Origin: Casuarius casuarius | Taxonomy: Eukaryota > Chordata > Aves > Casuariiformes > Casuariidae | Direction of reading: 5' to 3' | Length of the DNA: 64,000 bases | NCBI GenBank assembly: GCA_003342895.1 | Contig: PTFA01000031.1 | Coordinates: forward strand, 3,296,603 to 3,360,602 | Shown: positions 1 to 11,260 of the stretch, piece after piece | Layout of the letters: each line of letters begins with the position of its first letter | Position numbering within the stretch: the stretch's first letter is position 1 | Made by a program: the position numbers and the translations under genes | The notes under the pieces: generated by a model | Told to the model about the DNA's origin: nothing | Databases searched by the model: none | Seen by the model: the letters and a program-made list of their open reading frames with translations, nothing else

Positions 1-163
1 GTTGATTAGGAAGAACCTGAGAATGAAAGTACTGGGATCAAGACAGATAATGAGTAGTGTGCTATAATTTAAGTCAGTGTAAAAGGCACAGATATACTGT
101 CTGTCAATATCTCTACTCCACTCAAAATTGTTCCTGCCTTTTAAAATTCCACCGTTCAGAAAA
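1..163. other. Noncoding AT-rich left edge
   Basis: AT-rich sequence leading into the 39-bp tandem duplication. I see no open frame of note, no splice-site pair and no recognisable repeat family. Confidence 0.6.
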
Positions 164-241
164 TGCAGAGTTTATATAGACCTAAAATAAATCTTATGGC
201 ATTGCAGAGTTTATATAGACCTAAAATAAATCTTATGGCAT
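164..241. repeat. Perfect 39-bp tandem duplication (2 copies)
   Basis: Two abutting identical copies, 164-202 and 203-241, each beginning TGCAGAGTTTATATAGACC. Identity extends one base further (242 equals 203) and then stops. No difference between copies means the duplication is recent or recently homogenised; an assembly artefact at a read join is the other explanation. Confidence 0.95.
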
Positions 242-1399
242 TTCTGTGGAGTTTTTAGCCTCCCCTACTGGCCAGGCTGAGACTCAAGTTACAAAATCAG
301 TGCCCAAAATTGAGGAAGCCTTTCAACCTAATCTCACAATGGCAAGACTTTGACTCTTCTGCAGAAGTATTATACCGTTGTATGAAAGCCACGCATTGCT
401 CAGGAGGCTGGACATTAAAATCATCCTTTGCACTTGAGAACAAATCCTCTCCTCAACCACAGAGGCAGCTGGAGTTAACCGGCTGTGAAATGGGAAGTTG
501 CATGAGGGATAAGGGAGCTGGAATTGCTGAACTAGCATTCTGCAAACTTGGACATTGACATCGTGTCACCACTTCTTCAGCTGTGTGGCACCAGTGCATG
601 CTGGCACCGCTGCCCCCAAGCCCCAGAGCCACCAGCACTCTCAGAGCTGTGAGCACTGCCCTCCAATTTCTAAAACTGGAATAGGTTTTAATTTAGGACA
701 GGGGCATATTTGTTTAATAAGTAGAGAGGCTGAATGCATTTTAACTTTATGTACTGAAAACAGTGCAGTCTAAGTAAAGAATACCCAGAGTTTGACCAAT
801 GAGAATTATATTCTTACTACTTATCTTTCTCCAGCGCATCTGTGACAGAGGGAGCACAGGAAAGCAAAATTTGTGTCTGACAAACAAATTTCCTGGTGGT
901 TTGAAGACAGTGGCAGCCTGCAGTCCCAAAAGACTTCATAGAATAGCAGTTCCAAGCAAGGCTACAGCAGATGTGCACAGTAAAGATATCAACATACCCA
1001 TCAACCACATCACGCTTCAGGTGTATAATCAGCTATGAAGAGAAGTGCACAGTCCATCATCTCTTTTTGTGTGAAACCCAAACCTGTGATTTCAGCCTAT
1101 GAAACCTGTGTGAGGATAGTATCCATTCACTAGCCCAACCTGAATGCAATTTTATAAAAGAGGGTTGTGCAATTAAAATATGAATGTACAAACCAGTTCT
1201 AACCATGATCCATTTCCTACTTTATATTCACTTTTCAAAGGCTAAAAATCAGGTCAGGTTACAGAGCTACCCACAGAAGGGTTTGCTTACCCAATTAGCG
1301 ATGGAATTAGCTGGGGAGGCGGACAGAGGATCCCCCACTTGAGCTGAAGCTTTAATTCATAGGAGGAAAGAGCAAAACAATCTCTTCCCTTTAATTTTG
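242..1399. other. Noncoding stretch with a small GC-richer patch
   Basis: Several short open frames of 60-82 codons overlap on both strands and none resembles a known protein. A locally C-rich patch at about 580-665 stands out from the AT-rich surroundings but has few CpGs. I see no retroelement signature or RNA gene. Confidence 0.55.
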
Positions 1400-1770
1400 A
1401 GTAAAGACTGCTTAATTAAGAGGGCTTGTATGATTCGGAATGTCCTGATTAAGAGTTTGGATCATTTAAGCAGAATGGATCTAACCATTACTAAGCATTA
1501 TTTATAGCTGCTTGTCTTTGCAACTCAATTCATTCTATGGAAGCATTTGTTGTGACCTTTAGCCACTATCTTAACACCTCTGATTGTAACTGGCAGAGCA
1601 AATTCTTGGTTACTGCTGTATGAGAGACACACAGCACTAGCCTGGAGCAATTTCTGACCTTTAGCTGCCATATTAATATCTATAATTGGAATTGAAAGGC
1701 CATTTAGGCTGAATATCACCCCAGCAAAGTAATCTGAGCAATTATGATTATCCCGTTAAAGCCACAGAAC
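1400..1770. promoter_or_regulatory. Candidate conserved noncoding element rich in homeodomain-type cores
   Basis: This stretch has balanced, low-repeat composition and several TAAT/ATTA cores: the palindrome CTTAATTAAG at 1411-1420, further ATTA cores near 1449 and 1488, and CAATTATGATTA at 1739-1750. The look is that of vertebrate developmental enhancers, but this is inference from composition and motifs only. It could equally be ordinary neutral AT-rich DNA. Confidence 0.22.
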
Positions 1771-2547
1771 ATATATGCCCCTCGAAAGGGGGTGCAGGGG
1801 AAAGGGTTCTGGAGATTAGTCCCATTAAGTTGTTTTTTCCAATTTCACTTTGACAGTTCTAACAAATAAAACAATCCTATTTTCTGTTGTTTGAAAATTA
1901 AATCAAAGGCCTCATGAACTAAATGTCTGATTCAAGTGATTTCTAACTTCACCCTTCAGAATGCAAAGGGTCAACATCTGTGACAAATTAGATTATTCAG
2001 AATCATGAACCACTGAACCTGACTGCCAAACTTGTAGCAGTCTGTTACAGTAGGATTTATCTTGTACTGACATTTTGTTTTAAGAAGTTTGGTCTGGGCT
2101 ATGTAGCAAACCTACCACCTACTCAGTCAGAACTGGAAGGAACATAGGAAAGGATAAAGGAAAAAAAAAAAAAATCAGAGCTTTCTGAGCTGCCAAATTT
2201 TTTTCCGAGTCTTTGCCAGCCCTTGATACATCCTATATGTAGATGCAGCAGCTTTATCTATAATACACCACCATACTACCACTGGCAGCAATGCTTTCAC
2301 TACCTCACAAGCATGAGTTACAGTACCTCTGCCAAATGAAAATGCCTGTTCTCTCAGGAGGAATAAAGATGGTCAACTGTTCGTCAGTAATTACAGACTA
2401 TGTTTGCCTCACAGAACTGTGGTACTACTTGTACTTAGCCATTCTCCTTATTTGTACGTATGGATGAAAGAATCAAGTATTACTTTCTCTTACTTTTTTT
2501 ATACAGTTTTCCCTGTATTGTCCATAGCACTTTGGTTTTTTGGGGTG
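1771..2547. other. Noncoding stretch with A14 run
   Basis: Contains an A14 homopolymer at 2161-2174 and otherwise unremarkable AT-rich sequence. No open frame, hairpin or repeat family is recognised. Confidence 0.55.
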
Positions 2548-2564
2548 TTTTTTTTTTTTTTTTT
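2548..2564. repeat. T17 homopolymer
   Basis: A run of 17 T, preceded by the T/G-rich stretch 2531-2547. Read on the minus strand it would be an A17 tract lying 91 bp beyond the stop of the 134-codon frame at 2656-3060. No AATAAA-type signal is visible between them. Confidence 0.9.
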
Positions 2565-2655
2565 GGCTATCTAGATGCTCTCATCTGGACTGCCTGCACT
2601 TCTCAGCCAGATGAAATGGATTTTGGATGAACACTCCTACGCTGAAACAACTCCT

Positions 2656-3060
2656 TTAGGAAACCTGAGAGATCTGAGAGATGCTGGTGAACCTCATGCT
2701 TACGTTCCCTATTTTGGCTTTGAGGGTGTTCACACGCTGCTTGAGTGGCTGAACACGCAAGCATGATTCGCCTCGAAGGTCCTGAGGCAAGTGACTTGTA
2801 CCTGCATCTTTTCCATATCCTTCTGGAAAGCGTCTGGTATATAGCACAACTTGTGGCCAGGGAAGTCTTAACAGCCTATACAACTTTGGGCATTTGCTCT
2901 GACAATGATTTACTGCTTCTAAGGAGGTTTGCAATACTGCTGTCTTGAAGCCCACCTGCAGCAGTACACTTTCCCTTCTCCTGCTTATACACTGCCATAA
3001 GCAATGGCAGAGGCTGAGCCAGCCACAGAAAGCTGAAATCCAGCTTTCTATGGGATTCAT
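2656..3060 (-). other. Unsupported 134-codon open frame, opposed by a 63-codon plus-strand frame
   Basis: A minus-strand frame of 134 codons starting at ATG 3060. It overlaps a plus-strand frame (2575-2766) that contains an LRDLRD duplication encoded by a 9-bp tandem repeat at 2665-2682. The segment is GC-richer than its flanks. I recognise no domain: it has a hydrophobic, Cys-rich N-terminal third (about residues 8-25) and a basic remainder. No splice sites or promoter are evident. The A17 tract downstream on the same strand allows the idea of a decayed retrocopy, but there is no polyadenylation signal and no clear target-site duplication. Most likely a chance frame. Confidence 0.15.
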
Positions 3061-5590
3061 TACTGTATCTTAGTGTTTAATACATTCATTCCCCCGAATG
3101 GACTACTAAGATATGGAAGGTTTTTTTGGTCTGTGAACTGTACAGTGTGCTTCTTCCAGCGTGCTGTCATTCTAGAAATTTGACAGAAACATCAAGAAGA
3201 GATTAATATGCAGGAACAGAGCTGAATCTATTTACAACTACAGCTGCCTCAGATCACGTCATATGATGTTCCCTCCAGCACTGCTGACATTTTTAAAGCT
3301 ATCTAGAATGGTTCAAATAAAACAGGTCACCGGGGACATCACACAGTATCATCTAACATATCGACTAGTCCCTGTTCTGGCAAGCTGTCAAAGAGATACA
3401 GATACACACTTGTTCTACCCAAAGGTTACTTCCTTGGTGTTCAAGCTTGGGGAAAGACAGCTCTGCTATCTAAATATTAGAGCCAAAAGAACGGGAAGAG
3501 AAAACAAGAAAACAATGGGAACTGGGAAGGAGGGAGGGCAAGAACCAATGCGGGCACAGGACCCAGCATAGAAAGGCAGAACAAACATTAACACTAGAGT
3601 GGAAGCATGAACCGAGTCAGGTGCAGGGACTGCTGTAGTCAGTCAGGCCAGGAATCGGGGCAGGAGCAGGGAAGGCTTGCTCAAGACAGAAGCTTGAGAG
3701 CCAGCTACGAAAGAAAGATACCAGCAGAAGCCATAGCTATGTTTTCCATAGCTGTGTACTGCAGCCCAGACTCTGGTTACCTACCCTCAGGAGGTTCCAC
3801 CACAAATTCCCCTGCCAGTATCGGTCCAGTGTGATTGCCTCAGTAACCACCCTGCTGAGAGTTCAACTACAGTACATACCCTATGAGATTTAACTTCAGA
3901 AAAATCAGGCACTTTTACACTGGTGAGGGGCAGAGAGGGAAGGAAGCATGTTTCTTGCAAGCACATTATACCAAGAGTTAAACAAATCTCAACGATTTTG
4001 TCAGTAAACTTGGGCTTCCTCTGCTGGCTTCATCACAGATCCACCTAGCAGCACTGTATTTATCAGAAGCACAGAAGGAATTACATAGGTTGCACAATGA
4101 AAAAATGTATAGTTGTTTAATGGTGGTTTGATCAATTCAGTCAGAGAAGGTGCTAAAGGATGCTGCTGTTATTTCCAAGTATAGATCAACAAGACACAAG
4201 CATGTTGAACTCTAATCATAGGCTACATGGCTAGAGTTCAAGGTTACTGCAGGTTTAAGGCTGAATGGGCAATGTGATTCAGACTGGGACTACTGCGAGC
4301 TTTGCAGTACGCACTTCTGCTGTAGACGTGCAGAACCACACCATTACGTGGGTTTGGGCTGTAGTGTGTGAGCTGGCTAACAGGATCTTAGCAAGAGTGG
4401 GACGCTTCTGAACCAAATAACAGCGAGGCAGGCAGGAATTACAGTAATCAGATCTTTCCAAACACTATTTGGATTGTTTCCACTTCTGAAGCTAGCTGCA
4501 TAATTGCACCCACACTGAGTTTTCAACAGATGAAATCCTTTTGCAGTCATCATAGCTAAACAGCTCTCACTAGGTCTGTCTCAGTGGTGGTGATGCACAC
4601 CAGATAGAAGCGGAAGCTAGCATTTAAACACTAACTTGAAGCTTTGCATGGTGATCAGTGAGGACCAATTCAGCTCCTAAACCTATGATGACTCTTGAAG
4701 GAAAAACAAAACAAAGAAACCCAACAGGGTGAGGTCAAAGTTTATACAGGCTAATGAAGAGCCTCTGTCTTTGTCTCAGGACGATAACACACCAACTTTA
4801 TCATCAGCTTTTCACCTAACTTTAGATTTCAATAATTTAGATGTTTACATGGGAGCTAATCATCCAAATGATGACAGTCTATGTTCAGTTAGCTAGGATA
4901 ACTGAGGCAGGAAAAATAGATGTCCACTTTAGACTGGGATAAATTGTTCCCTAATTCTCTCCATTAACTATGGAAGGAACAAAGGAACAGAAGCCTAAAG
5001 TGAGATGAACTCCCCCATCGAGAAAGAAGTGTTTTGTTTTGTTGAAAATAATGTGGTTTAGAAATTCAGCTGGTATGATGAAATAAAAAGGGACTCTCAG
5101 GTTTCTGGCATTAAAGGTAATCCAGTTATAAGGTATTATGATAAAGTGGAAGAAATGGAATAGGGTACAAAATACCCTTCATCTCTTCCCCCAGCAAGAA
5201 AGAGGAGAAAACATGAATTTGGCTTTAGATCACATCTTTCAAGTTTTAGGAAAGAAAGGGACACAAACCTATTAATGGAAAAAGACAAATCAGAGTAAAA
5301 GTCTTGCCTAATTTTATCTTTGCAAGTATGATTGTGGAGTTTATGTTGTTACCTTATATTGAAAAACAGAGATATTCATCCATTCGCACCATCCTTTGCC
5401 CTTGCGTTCTTACAGTTGAAACACAAACAGGAACAAAAATTAGCAACTCAGTACACCAGAAAGCTAGCTTTGCTTAAATAAAATATCAGAACAAAGAAAA
5501 TGTGGTACTTTTTAACTGGACAGAGAGATGAAGTATGCAGACAATCATGAATGCAAATGATACTCAAAAAGACACAATGCATTTAGTTAA
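3061..5590. other. Noncoding stretch with purine-rich tract
   Basis: Contains a strongly purine-rich segment at about 3484-3545 and an AGG/CAGG-rich segment at about 3640-3680. A 102-codon plus-strand frame (3263-3571) and a 75-codon frame (3607-3834) match nothing I recognise. The rest is AT-rich and featureless. Confidence 0.5.
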
Positions 5591-5610
5591 TTGTGCTAAA
5601 TAACACTTAC

Positions 5611-5754
5611 TCTGAAAACAGTTTCACTGATATCAGCTGAACTGCTTCCAGAATGAAGCATATACCAGACACACCCCAGGATGTGCACAAGATGAACCAG
5701 CACCACAGCGACCAAGTATACAGCACATCCTTTAGGGCAGTCTCTGGCTTCTCC
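5611..5754 (-). other. Exon-like minus-strand segment with consensus 5' splice donor
   Basis: On the minus strand a 48-codon stretch is open from just after a double TGA (5760-5755) down to 5611 and is followed at once by GTAAGT (plus-strand ACTTAC, 5605-5610), a perfect donor core. The predicted peptide starts near EARDCPKGCAVY and has a hydrophobic segment at about residues 10-32, like a membrane span. A second frame over the same DNA is also open for about 60 codons and also hydrophobic, which weakens the case. The acceptor side is poor: the sequence before the AG has only a short T-run. Family not recognised. It may be a chance frame or the remnant of an exon. Confidence 0.18.
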
Positions 5755-5775
5755 TCATCATGATGACAAAAGCTC

Positions 5776-6827
5776 TTCACAGCGCCATCGAAATTATTAA
5801 AAAAAAGATTTTAATTCAACTTTTTTCTTCCCCCACTTCCACCAAGTATTTGTGAAAGGGGAATTTTAATTCTACCAGCTTCCAAACCAGGAAATGAATT
5901 TTATAACTGGATATAGTTTTAATAGAAAACATATATACATAGAAATACACAAGGAGTTTGCATGCTAGAAAGACTTTCTCCCTCACACAGCTTTAGACTT
6001 CAGTCTAGGGACAGCAAGATCAAGTCCCCTGATGATCAATTTACATGATGACTATAGCTGTGTTTTAGATAGTAATCAGAATAGTTTGCAGCCAATCAAG
6101 CAATGTCTTCCTCTTTCCAGATTTATTAATATCAACTGAGAAATCAGTCAACAATAAAATCAAATATGACAACAATAAAATCAAATATGAAAAACAAGCT
6201 TAATTTACCACTTGCTTAACCCTCTCTCCCTTCCAAAGTCAATAGATTTATATAAGAGATTAATTTGGGCTACCTCATATTTAAGAAAGCACTTTATTAA
6301 AGGAAGACATTACATGTGTTTAACTCCTCTTTTTTTCCCCTCCGTCCCTCCAGAACTCTTGGTAGGGCTTGCCTCTTAACACAAACATAGGTATTTTTAT
6401 ATGGCTAATTAAATTCTCTTTTCATGAGGCAAAAATTTATCCCTAAAGCAAAATATACTTAATGTTGACAGCACTGAGCTTGGGTTTTTTTTCCCCCTTC
6501 TTACTAAAATCTCCTGAATGTATGTTAAAAAAAAAAAGCAAAAAAAACACAAGAGCATACTATATCTTATTTTCACGATATTTAATATTGGTGGGCTGGT
6601 ATTACTTTAAACAGCATTAAGTAATAGATCAGAGAGAATAAAAACATTTCCCATCTCCCTCAAGCTTTTAACCTTTAGGGCTTCCTTGAGGGGAAAATGA
6701 TTCAAATGCCAAACAATTATGCATTCACTATGTAGAAAAGATAGCCAGGCCTTTACACAGAGAAACTATGAGATACATTAAAGTTACATTAAGGTCCTTA
6801 GTTTTTCTCTTCACTAATTTTCCTGCT
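5776..6827. other. AT-rich noncoding stretch
   Basis: AT-rich sequence with A and T runs (for example 5811-5818 and 6523-6546) and a 21-bp tandem repeat listed separately. No open frame or repeat family is recognised. Confidence 0.55.
6151..6192. repeat. 21-bp tandem duplication (2 copies)
   Basis: Copies at 6151-6171 and 6172-6192 match at 20 of 21 positions, with the core CAATAAAATCAAATATGA in both. The single mismatch is near the right end. Confidence 0.9.
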
Positions 6828-6994
6828 CGTAACTCCCTCAGATGGACTCGGAGCCTTTCCCAGGCTCAGCGGTGGCCATCTTCCCCAAGGGCGTGCTCAT
6901 CAGCAGACTAAGCTTCCAAGCCATCAGTAATGCGGCTGCGGTACAGAGTCAGCTCGGAAAGTTAGGAGACGACTGACAAGTAACAAGAAGTACG
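6828..6994. promoter_or_regulatory. Isolated CpG cluster in CpG-poor DNA
   Basis: Nine CpG dinucleotides fall within 167 bp (6828, 6849, 6870, 6892, 6933, 6939, 6955, 6970, 6993) and local GC is near one half, whereas flanking kilobases are AT-rich with few CpGs. A 44-codon plus-strand frame (6842-6976, starting MDSEPFPGSAVA) and a 28-codon minus-strand frame (6924-6838) lie inside; neither is recognised. The segment is too short for a classical CpG island. It could be an unmethylated regulatory site or first exon, a recent insertion such as a processed pseudogene fragment, or chance. Confidence 0.3.
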
Positions 6995-9288
6995 GAACAA
7001 GACAGGATTAGCAGGCAGCTCCCCACCAAGAGAGAAGTTAGGATATAAGCTACATTATGACATAAAGAGGATTTTTTTTTTTTAAATGAAGAAGCTATGG
7101 GAAGTCTTACTGAAAATAAAAGTAATCTGCTGCATGCAAAGACTAAATAAGAGGTGTGGGGGGTGAGGTGGCAATCAGATGGAAAAAAGTTTCCATTTCT
7201 CTCCTAAATGCAAGGGAAGAGTTCTTCTTTCCCTCTACTGCTCAGTAATTAGTGCAATGGCACAGGCTCCCCTTGATTTTTCCCATTTCTCCTAACCCCA
7301 AACCCTGGCTGTATGAGCATGCATGCACACCTTGACAGTTAAATGCATGTGCAAAAGACATAAATGGAATAAAACAACACTAATCTAGACAGATTTTTTT
7401 ACCATTGCATCAGCAATCTGTATTGAGGCACCGTACAGGGAATGAACATCACTCAAGTCTTCACATTGAAAATTCCCATTACAGGATAACAAAGTGATTG
7501 GTACAGTTGTGTCTCTTGGTAAGTATCATTTTCAACTAACAGAGTAAAGGTAGAATTTCCTTCAATACTGCTTATGTCAATGAGGACCCTACTCCTATTC
7601 CTACTTACAACTACTAATTTCCTTTTCTTTTCTAACACTTACTATTTTATAATAAATAAATCTTACAGCAATACGGGCCCTTATTACCCTACGTAAATGC
7701 CAGGCACCAGAAGTTTATCAACAAGACTACACTGTCAGGCAGAAAGAACACGAAACCAGCCAAATCACACTGCTGTGTCTTCATAAATACAGTATTGTAC
7801 TTCAGTACTGTACAGTGTTATATCTTCATAGATACATATGTACTCTTTAAAAGCAGCAGGTAAGTCAGGATTTCTAATCTGATTATCATTAGACCACCTT
7901 TTTCTTAAACAATCCTGTCTTCCTCCCCCCCCTTCCTCCCCATGTTTTTTTTTTTTCTAAAATCTTCAGGATATGAAGATTGAGCAGGATATGCTCAAAA
8001 CACAACAACAGGGTTTTTCCAAATGGGAAGTTGCCTTGTAAAACAAGAACAACCCCTACTGTTTCAGAAGCCCTTAGTATCACTCATTCTAGAAGTACTT
8101 ATAATATAGGTCCCAAAATAAATAATATAAATCCTATTGCTTCTAAGCACGTTATGAATTCAGAGAGAAAATTCCTAAGCATACTCACGCTTCATAGCAC
8201 AAGGGCTTTGAAAGCTTTCAGGCAATTATATAATTGCACAACTAAAAGTAAAACTTTTAAAGTAAAACTGCGTCTGTGAAAAGATTAACATTTTCCACTT
8301 CCACTAACCAAAAGGGTAAATTCATTTTGTTTTACAAGTGGCAAAAGATCAAGATGCAATCATTCCCTAAATAAGATTTCTCCTTTCTCCCAAAGGTGAT
8401 CCTCTGTTTGTAGTAGGTATTATTCTGCCAGTGGATACCAGTTACAGGATCTGGAGCAGATGTGTGCCAACTAAAGCAAAAGCTGTGCCCCAGAAATCAA
8501 AAGATAAATACCTACTCAGAGTAGACTCTCTCATATTCTATGACACTAAGAAATAGGCAGATTAAAAAAAAATACTATTACTTTATTTTATAACCTATAT
8601 ACTTTAAGATTAGTTTATTACTGGGAGTGGGAAACTTTACATATTAATCTTTACCCAGAAAAGTCATTCATCCACACACAAATGAGTATCTGCTGATCAA
8701 CTGTAAAGCAAGTGCAACTTCCCTGCATCAAGGTTATACTATAAGAAGTTTCCTCTGCATCTGAATTACTAGTGCATCATTTAGCACCTCTCTAGTGTCT
8801 AGACCATATGGCTTCAATTGACAGCTGATGAATCCAGTAATTGTCTTCTTGCATTAGTCATTGGTTATATTGTTGTTCAGCTTCTTGACAGCAGAAGGAG
8901 AAACAACTCCCTATAATGGCCTTGATAATGCATGCTAAAAATGTTATTATAGCTGGCCTAGAGGTGAGAAAGCACACATCAACATGTCTGATAAAAACTG
9001 AACTGCAATTCAAAATTGTTATTCACTTTTTATGAAAAAGGGAATCATGTTTATTCATGCAAATGTCTGGAAAAATCTTGCGTGTGTGTGTCAGGAGACT
9101 TATCAGGAATTCTCATCCTTTGTCAGCAGAAAAGATACTTGTGCTAATCAACTAATGGCATATAATGAACACTGAATTATTAAATGACACTGTGCATAAC
9201 AGAGCTCAGAGAAAGCCAGAACTAGGAATTCATAATATCAGGGATTGTATAGTCTCTAGTTTGAGAACTTTCTGCCAAAAAAACGGCA
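6995..9288. other. Noncoding AT-rich stretch
   Basis: Includes the polypyrimidine segment 7908-7957, with a C8 run at 7925-7932 and a T12 run at 7945-7956. A small hairpin (7-bp arms TACAGTA/TACTGTA) lies near 7790-7815. A 99-codon plus-strand frame at 7980-8279 has no recognisable similarity. Nothing else stands out. Confidence 0.5.
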
Positions 9289-9311
9289 CCCCCCCCCCAC
9301 ACACACACACA
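9289..9311. repeat. C10 run followed by (AC)6 microsatellite
   Basis: A run of ten C (9289-9298) passes directly into alternating AC (9299-9311). Short, simple and probably length-variable. Confidence 0.9.
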
Positions 9312-11228
9312 TTTTTCAAACAGCAAGCTGAAGTACTGAGACACTGCTAATGCTACCCTAACACATGAGTTCTGGGAAATAGCTCTTTAAAGAATAAGGC
9401 ACTGAACCTATGAAGTGTAAAGCCACAGTTCAGGACCTCACTACCAAAATAATCCTTCCGGTCAGTCTAAAAACCTATTTAATGGATTTATTGTGAAAGT
9501 TCCAAAACAGGTAAGCAGACACTACTCAAGCAATTCCAAATTCTATTCCTAAATTACCCATGAATATCAAAGATAAAATTAAATCCTATATGGTAAACAA
9601 CATTACTCCGGTATAGCAATCTAAAACCAATACATTTTTACAAAAACTAAGTGATGAAATACTGCACTTTTACATTTTTGTAAAAAAAATTATATATTTT
9701 GAATTTGAAATAGCTGTTTCTCTTTTATTTGTTAAAGAAAGCACTCAAGTTAATTCACGTCAGTCATTCAAACCGCTTTTCTCCATGTGTACTTCCCTAC
9801 AGGAGCTACAGGACAGGAGCCTAAGTTTCCCATGTTTCCCTTAAAGTAAATTCCTGATTAGACTGCATCTGTTGTATGCGAACCATGCTTTATGGTGAGA
9901 GAGGTGGCCAACTGCATTATGAGAGATGTAGCCTCACAAGGAAGCTGTCAGATAGAAAAGGCACTTTAAAATACACCATGAGAGTAAATTCACTTTACTG
10001 ACTGTTTTGGCCCTGAAGCTGTCCTGAAGTCTTTGTTACCTATGAAGCAATATATACACAACTTATGCCATAAAACAAGAGAGAGCTTTTAAGATAGATA
10101 TTCAAAGAGTGAGGCATGGGTAAATTGCAGGCCTTTTTATGCAGATTTCTCCGTAAGTCAGAAGAGATGCTCTGGGAGCTAAAAAAAAGTAGCTCAACCT
10201 CCATAGACCTTTCAAATCTCAGTGTCCGTTTTCCTCATTAGTGGCAATCTACCGTCATTGATTCACTCAAAACTGGTGCAAGACCATCTACTAATTCCAC
10301 ACATGTTACAATTCAGACTAGTCAAATGCTCTTCAGAAGTAAGTTTTAGCAAGAAACATATTTCAAGAAAGGTCTTCTTTCCATGCCATAAGTACTTAAG
10401 CGTTCAGGAGTGAAATGAAAGAAGCATTAAGTAACTAGATCAATTGTCAGATTAAAAGCTTATCGTATTCTGCCCATCATGTATTGTGTGATATGTGTAC
10501 CCTGTTCATATTTCGATTTTAACAAGCTACAGTTGAACCTTTCCACAGCTGAAGCAAATTCCCCTGCAGTCTCTTCCTTGCGTAGTTTGACAAGATCATC
10601 CTCTTCGTTTCTGTTTGTTATTCTTCCTCTGCTCCTTTTCTTTCCCTTCTTGGGTATTTTTCTAAAACACTCTTCTGAATGTCTCAGGTGGGAGAAGCAT
10701 GTCAGGTGCTGCAGACAATCAGCATTTCTGTCATCTGTCAGATGACATTTCATAATACTAGGTCATCAGACATCTCTCTAGGGGCTCAGTGTTGCTGCAA
10801 CCTGTCAAAACCAACCTACCCCACCCATTTTAACATGCACATTGCACATATCTACACCAGCCTGATATGACACAATGCCTACTGAGCACTATCACTTCAA
10901 TTTTTACTTTCTAAATGGAGGTCCTTCTTCTCTTCTACCTCAACAGCAGTTACCAGGAATCAGTTTGTATTTTTTTTTTAATTAATCTTTTCATTGATTT
11001 GCATTAACTATAAGACCTACTATGCACAGTTTAGGTCCATATGAAGTCCTTTCTCCTCTCTAAAACACCTTGTCCAGCTTGTTGACAAAAATGTAGCAGT
11101 GTAACAATAATCAAATAGTATCCAAAACCGAAAGCTTCTTGCAGGTCTTCAATAATCTGCTCCCTGTGTATTTTCAGACTCACAATTTTTGCCTGACCTT
11201 TTCTTCAGTAAGTTCTGACTGCTTTTAC
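9312..11228. other. Noncoding AT-rich stretch with one pair of opposed frames
   Basis: Overlapping frames on opposite strands at 10460-10753 (97 codons, minus) and 10479-10745 (88 codons, plus) come from a long pyrimidine-rich strand at about 10550-10680, a composition effect that removes stops. No known protein. The rest is featureless. Confidence 0.5.
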
Positions 11229-11260
11229 TTTTTTTTTTTTTTTTTTTGGGTGGGGGGGTG
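11229..11260. repeat. T19 run followed by G-rich tract
   Basis: Nineteen T (11229-11247), then GGG, T, seven G, T, G. The abrupt switch from T to G on one strand is a simple-sequence feature prone to slippage and sequencing error. Confidence 0.9.

Noticed and set aside
164..241. Short direct repeats as a CRISPR array
   Set aside because: Only two abutting copies without spacers, no cas genes, and a vertebrate sequence context.
10460..10753. Opposed 97- and 88-codon frames as an antisense gene pair
   Set aside because: Explained by a pyrimidine-rich strand that lacks stops in both directions; no homology recognised.
11229..11247. T19 as an antisense poly(A) tail of a retrocopy
   Set aside because: The adjoining sequence is a G-run and then ordinary DNA with no transcript-like body or target-site duplication.
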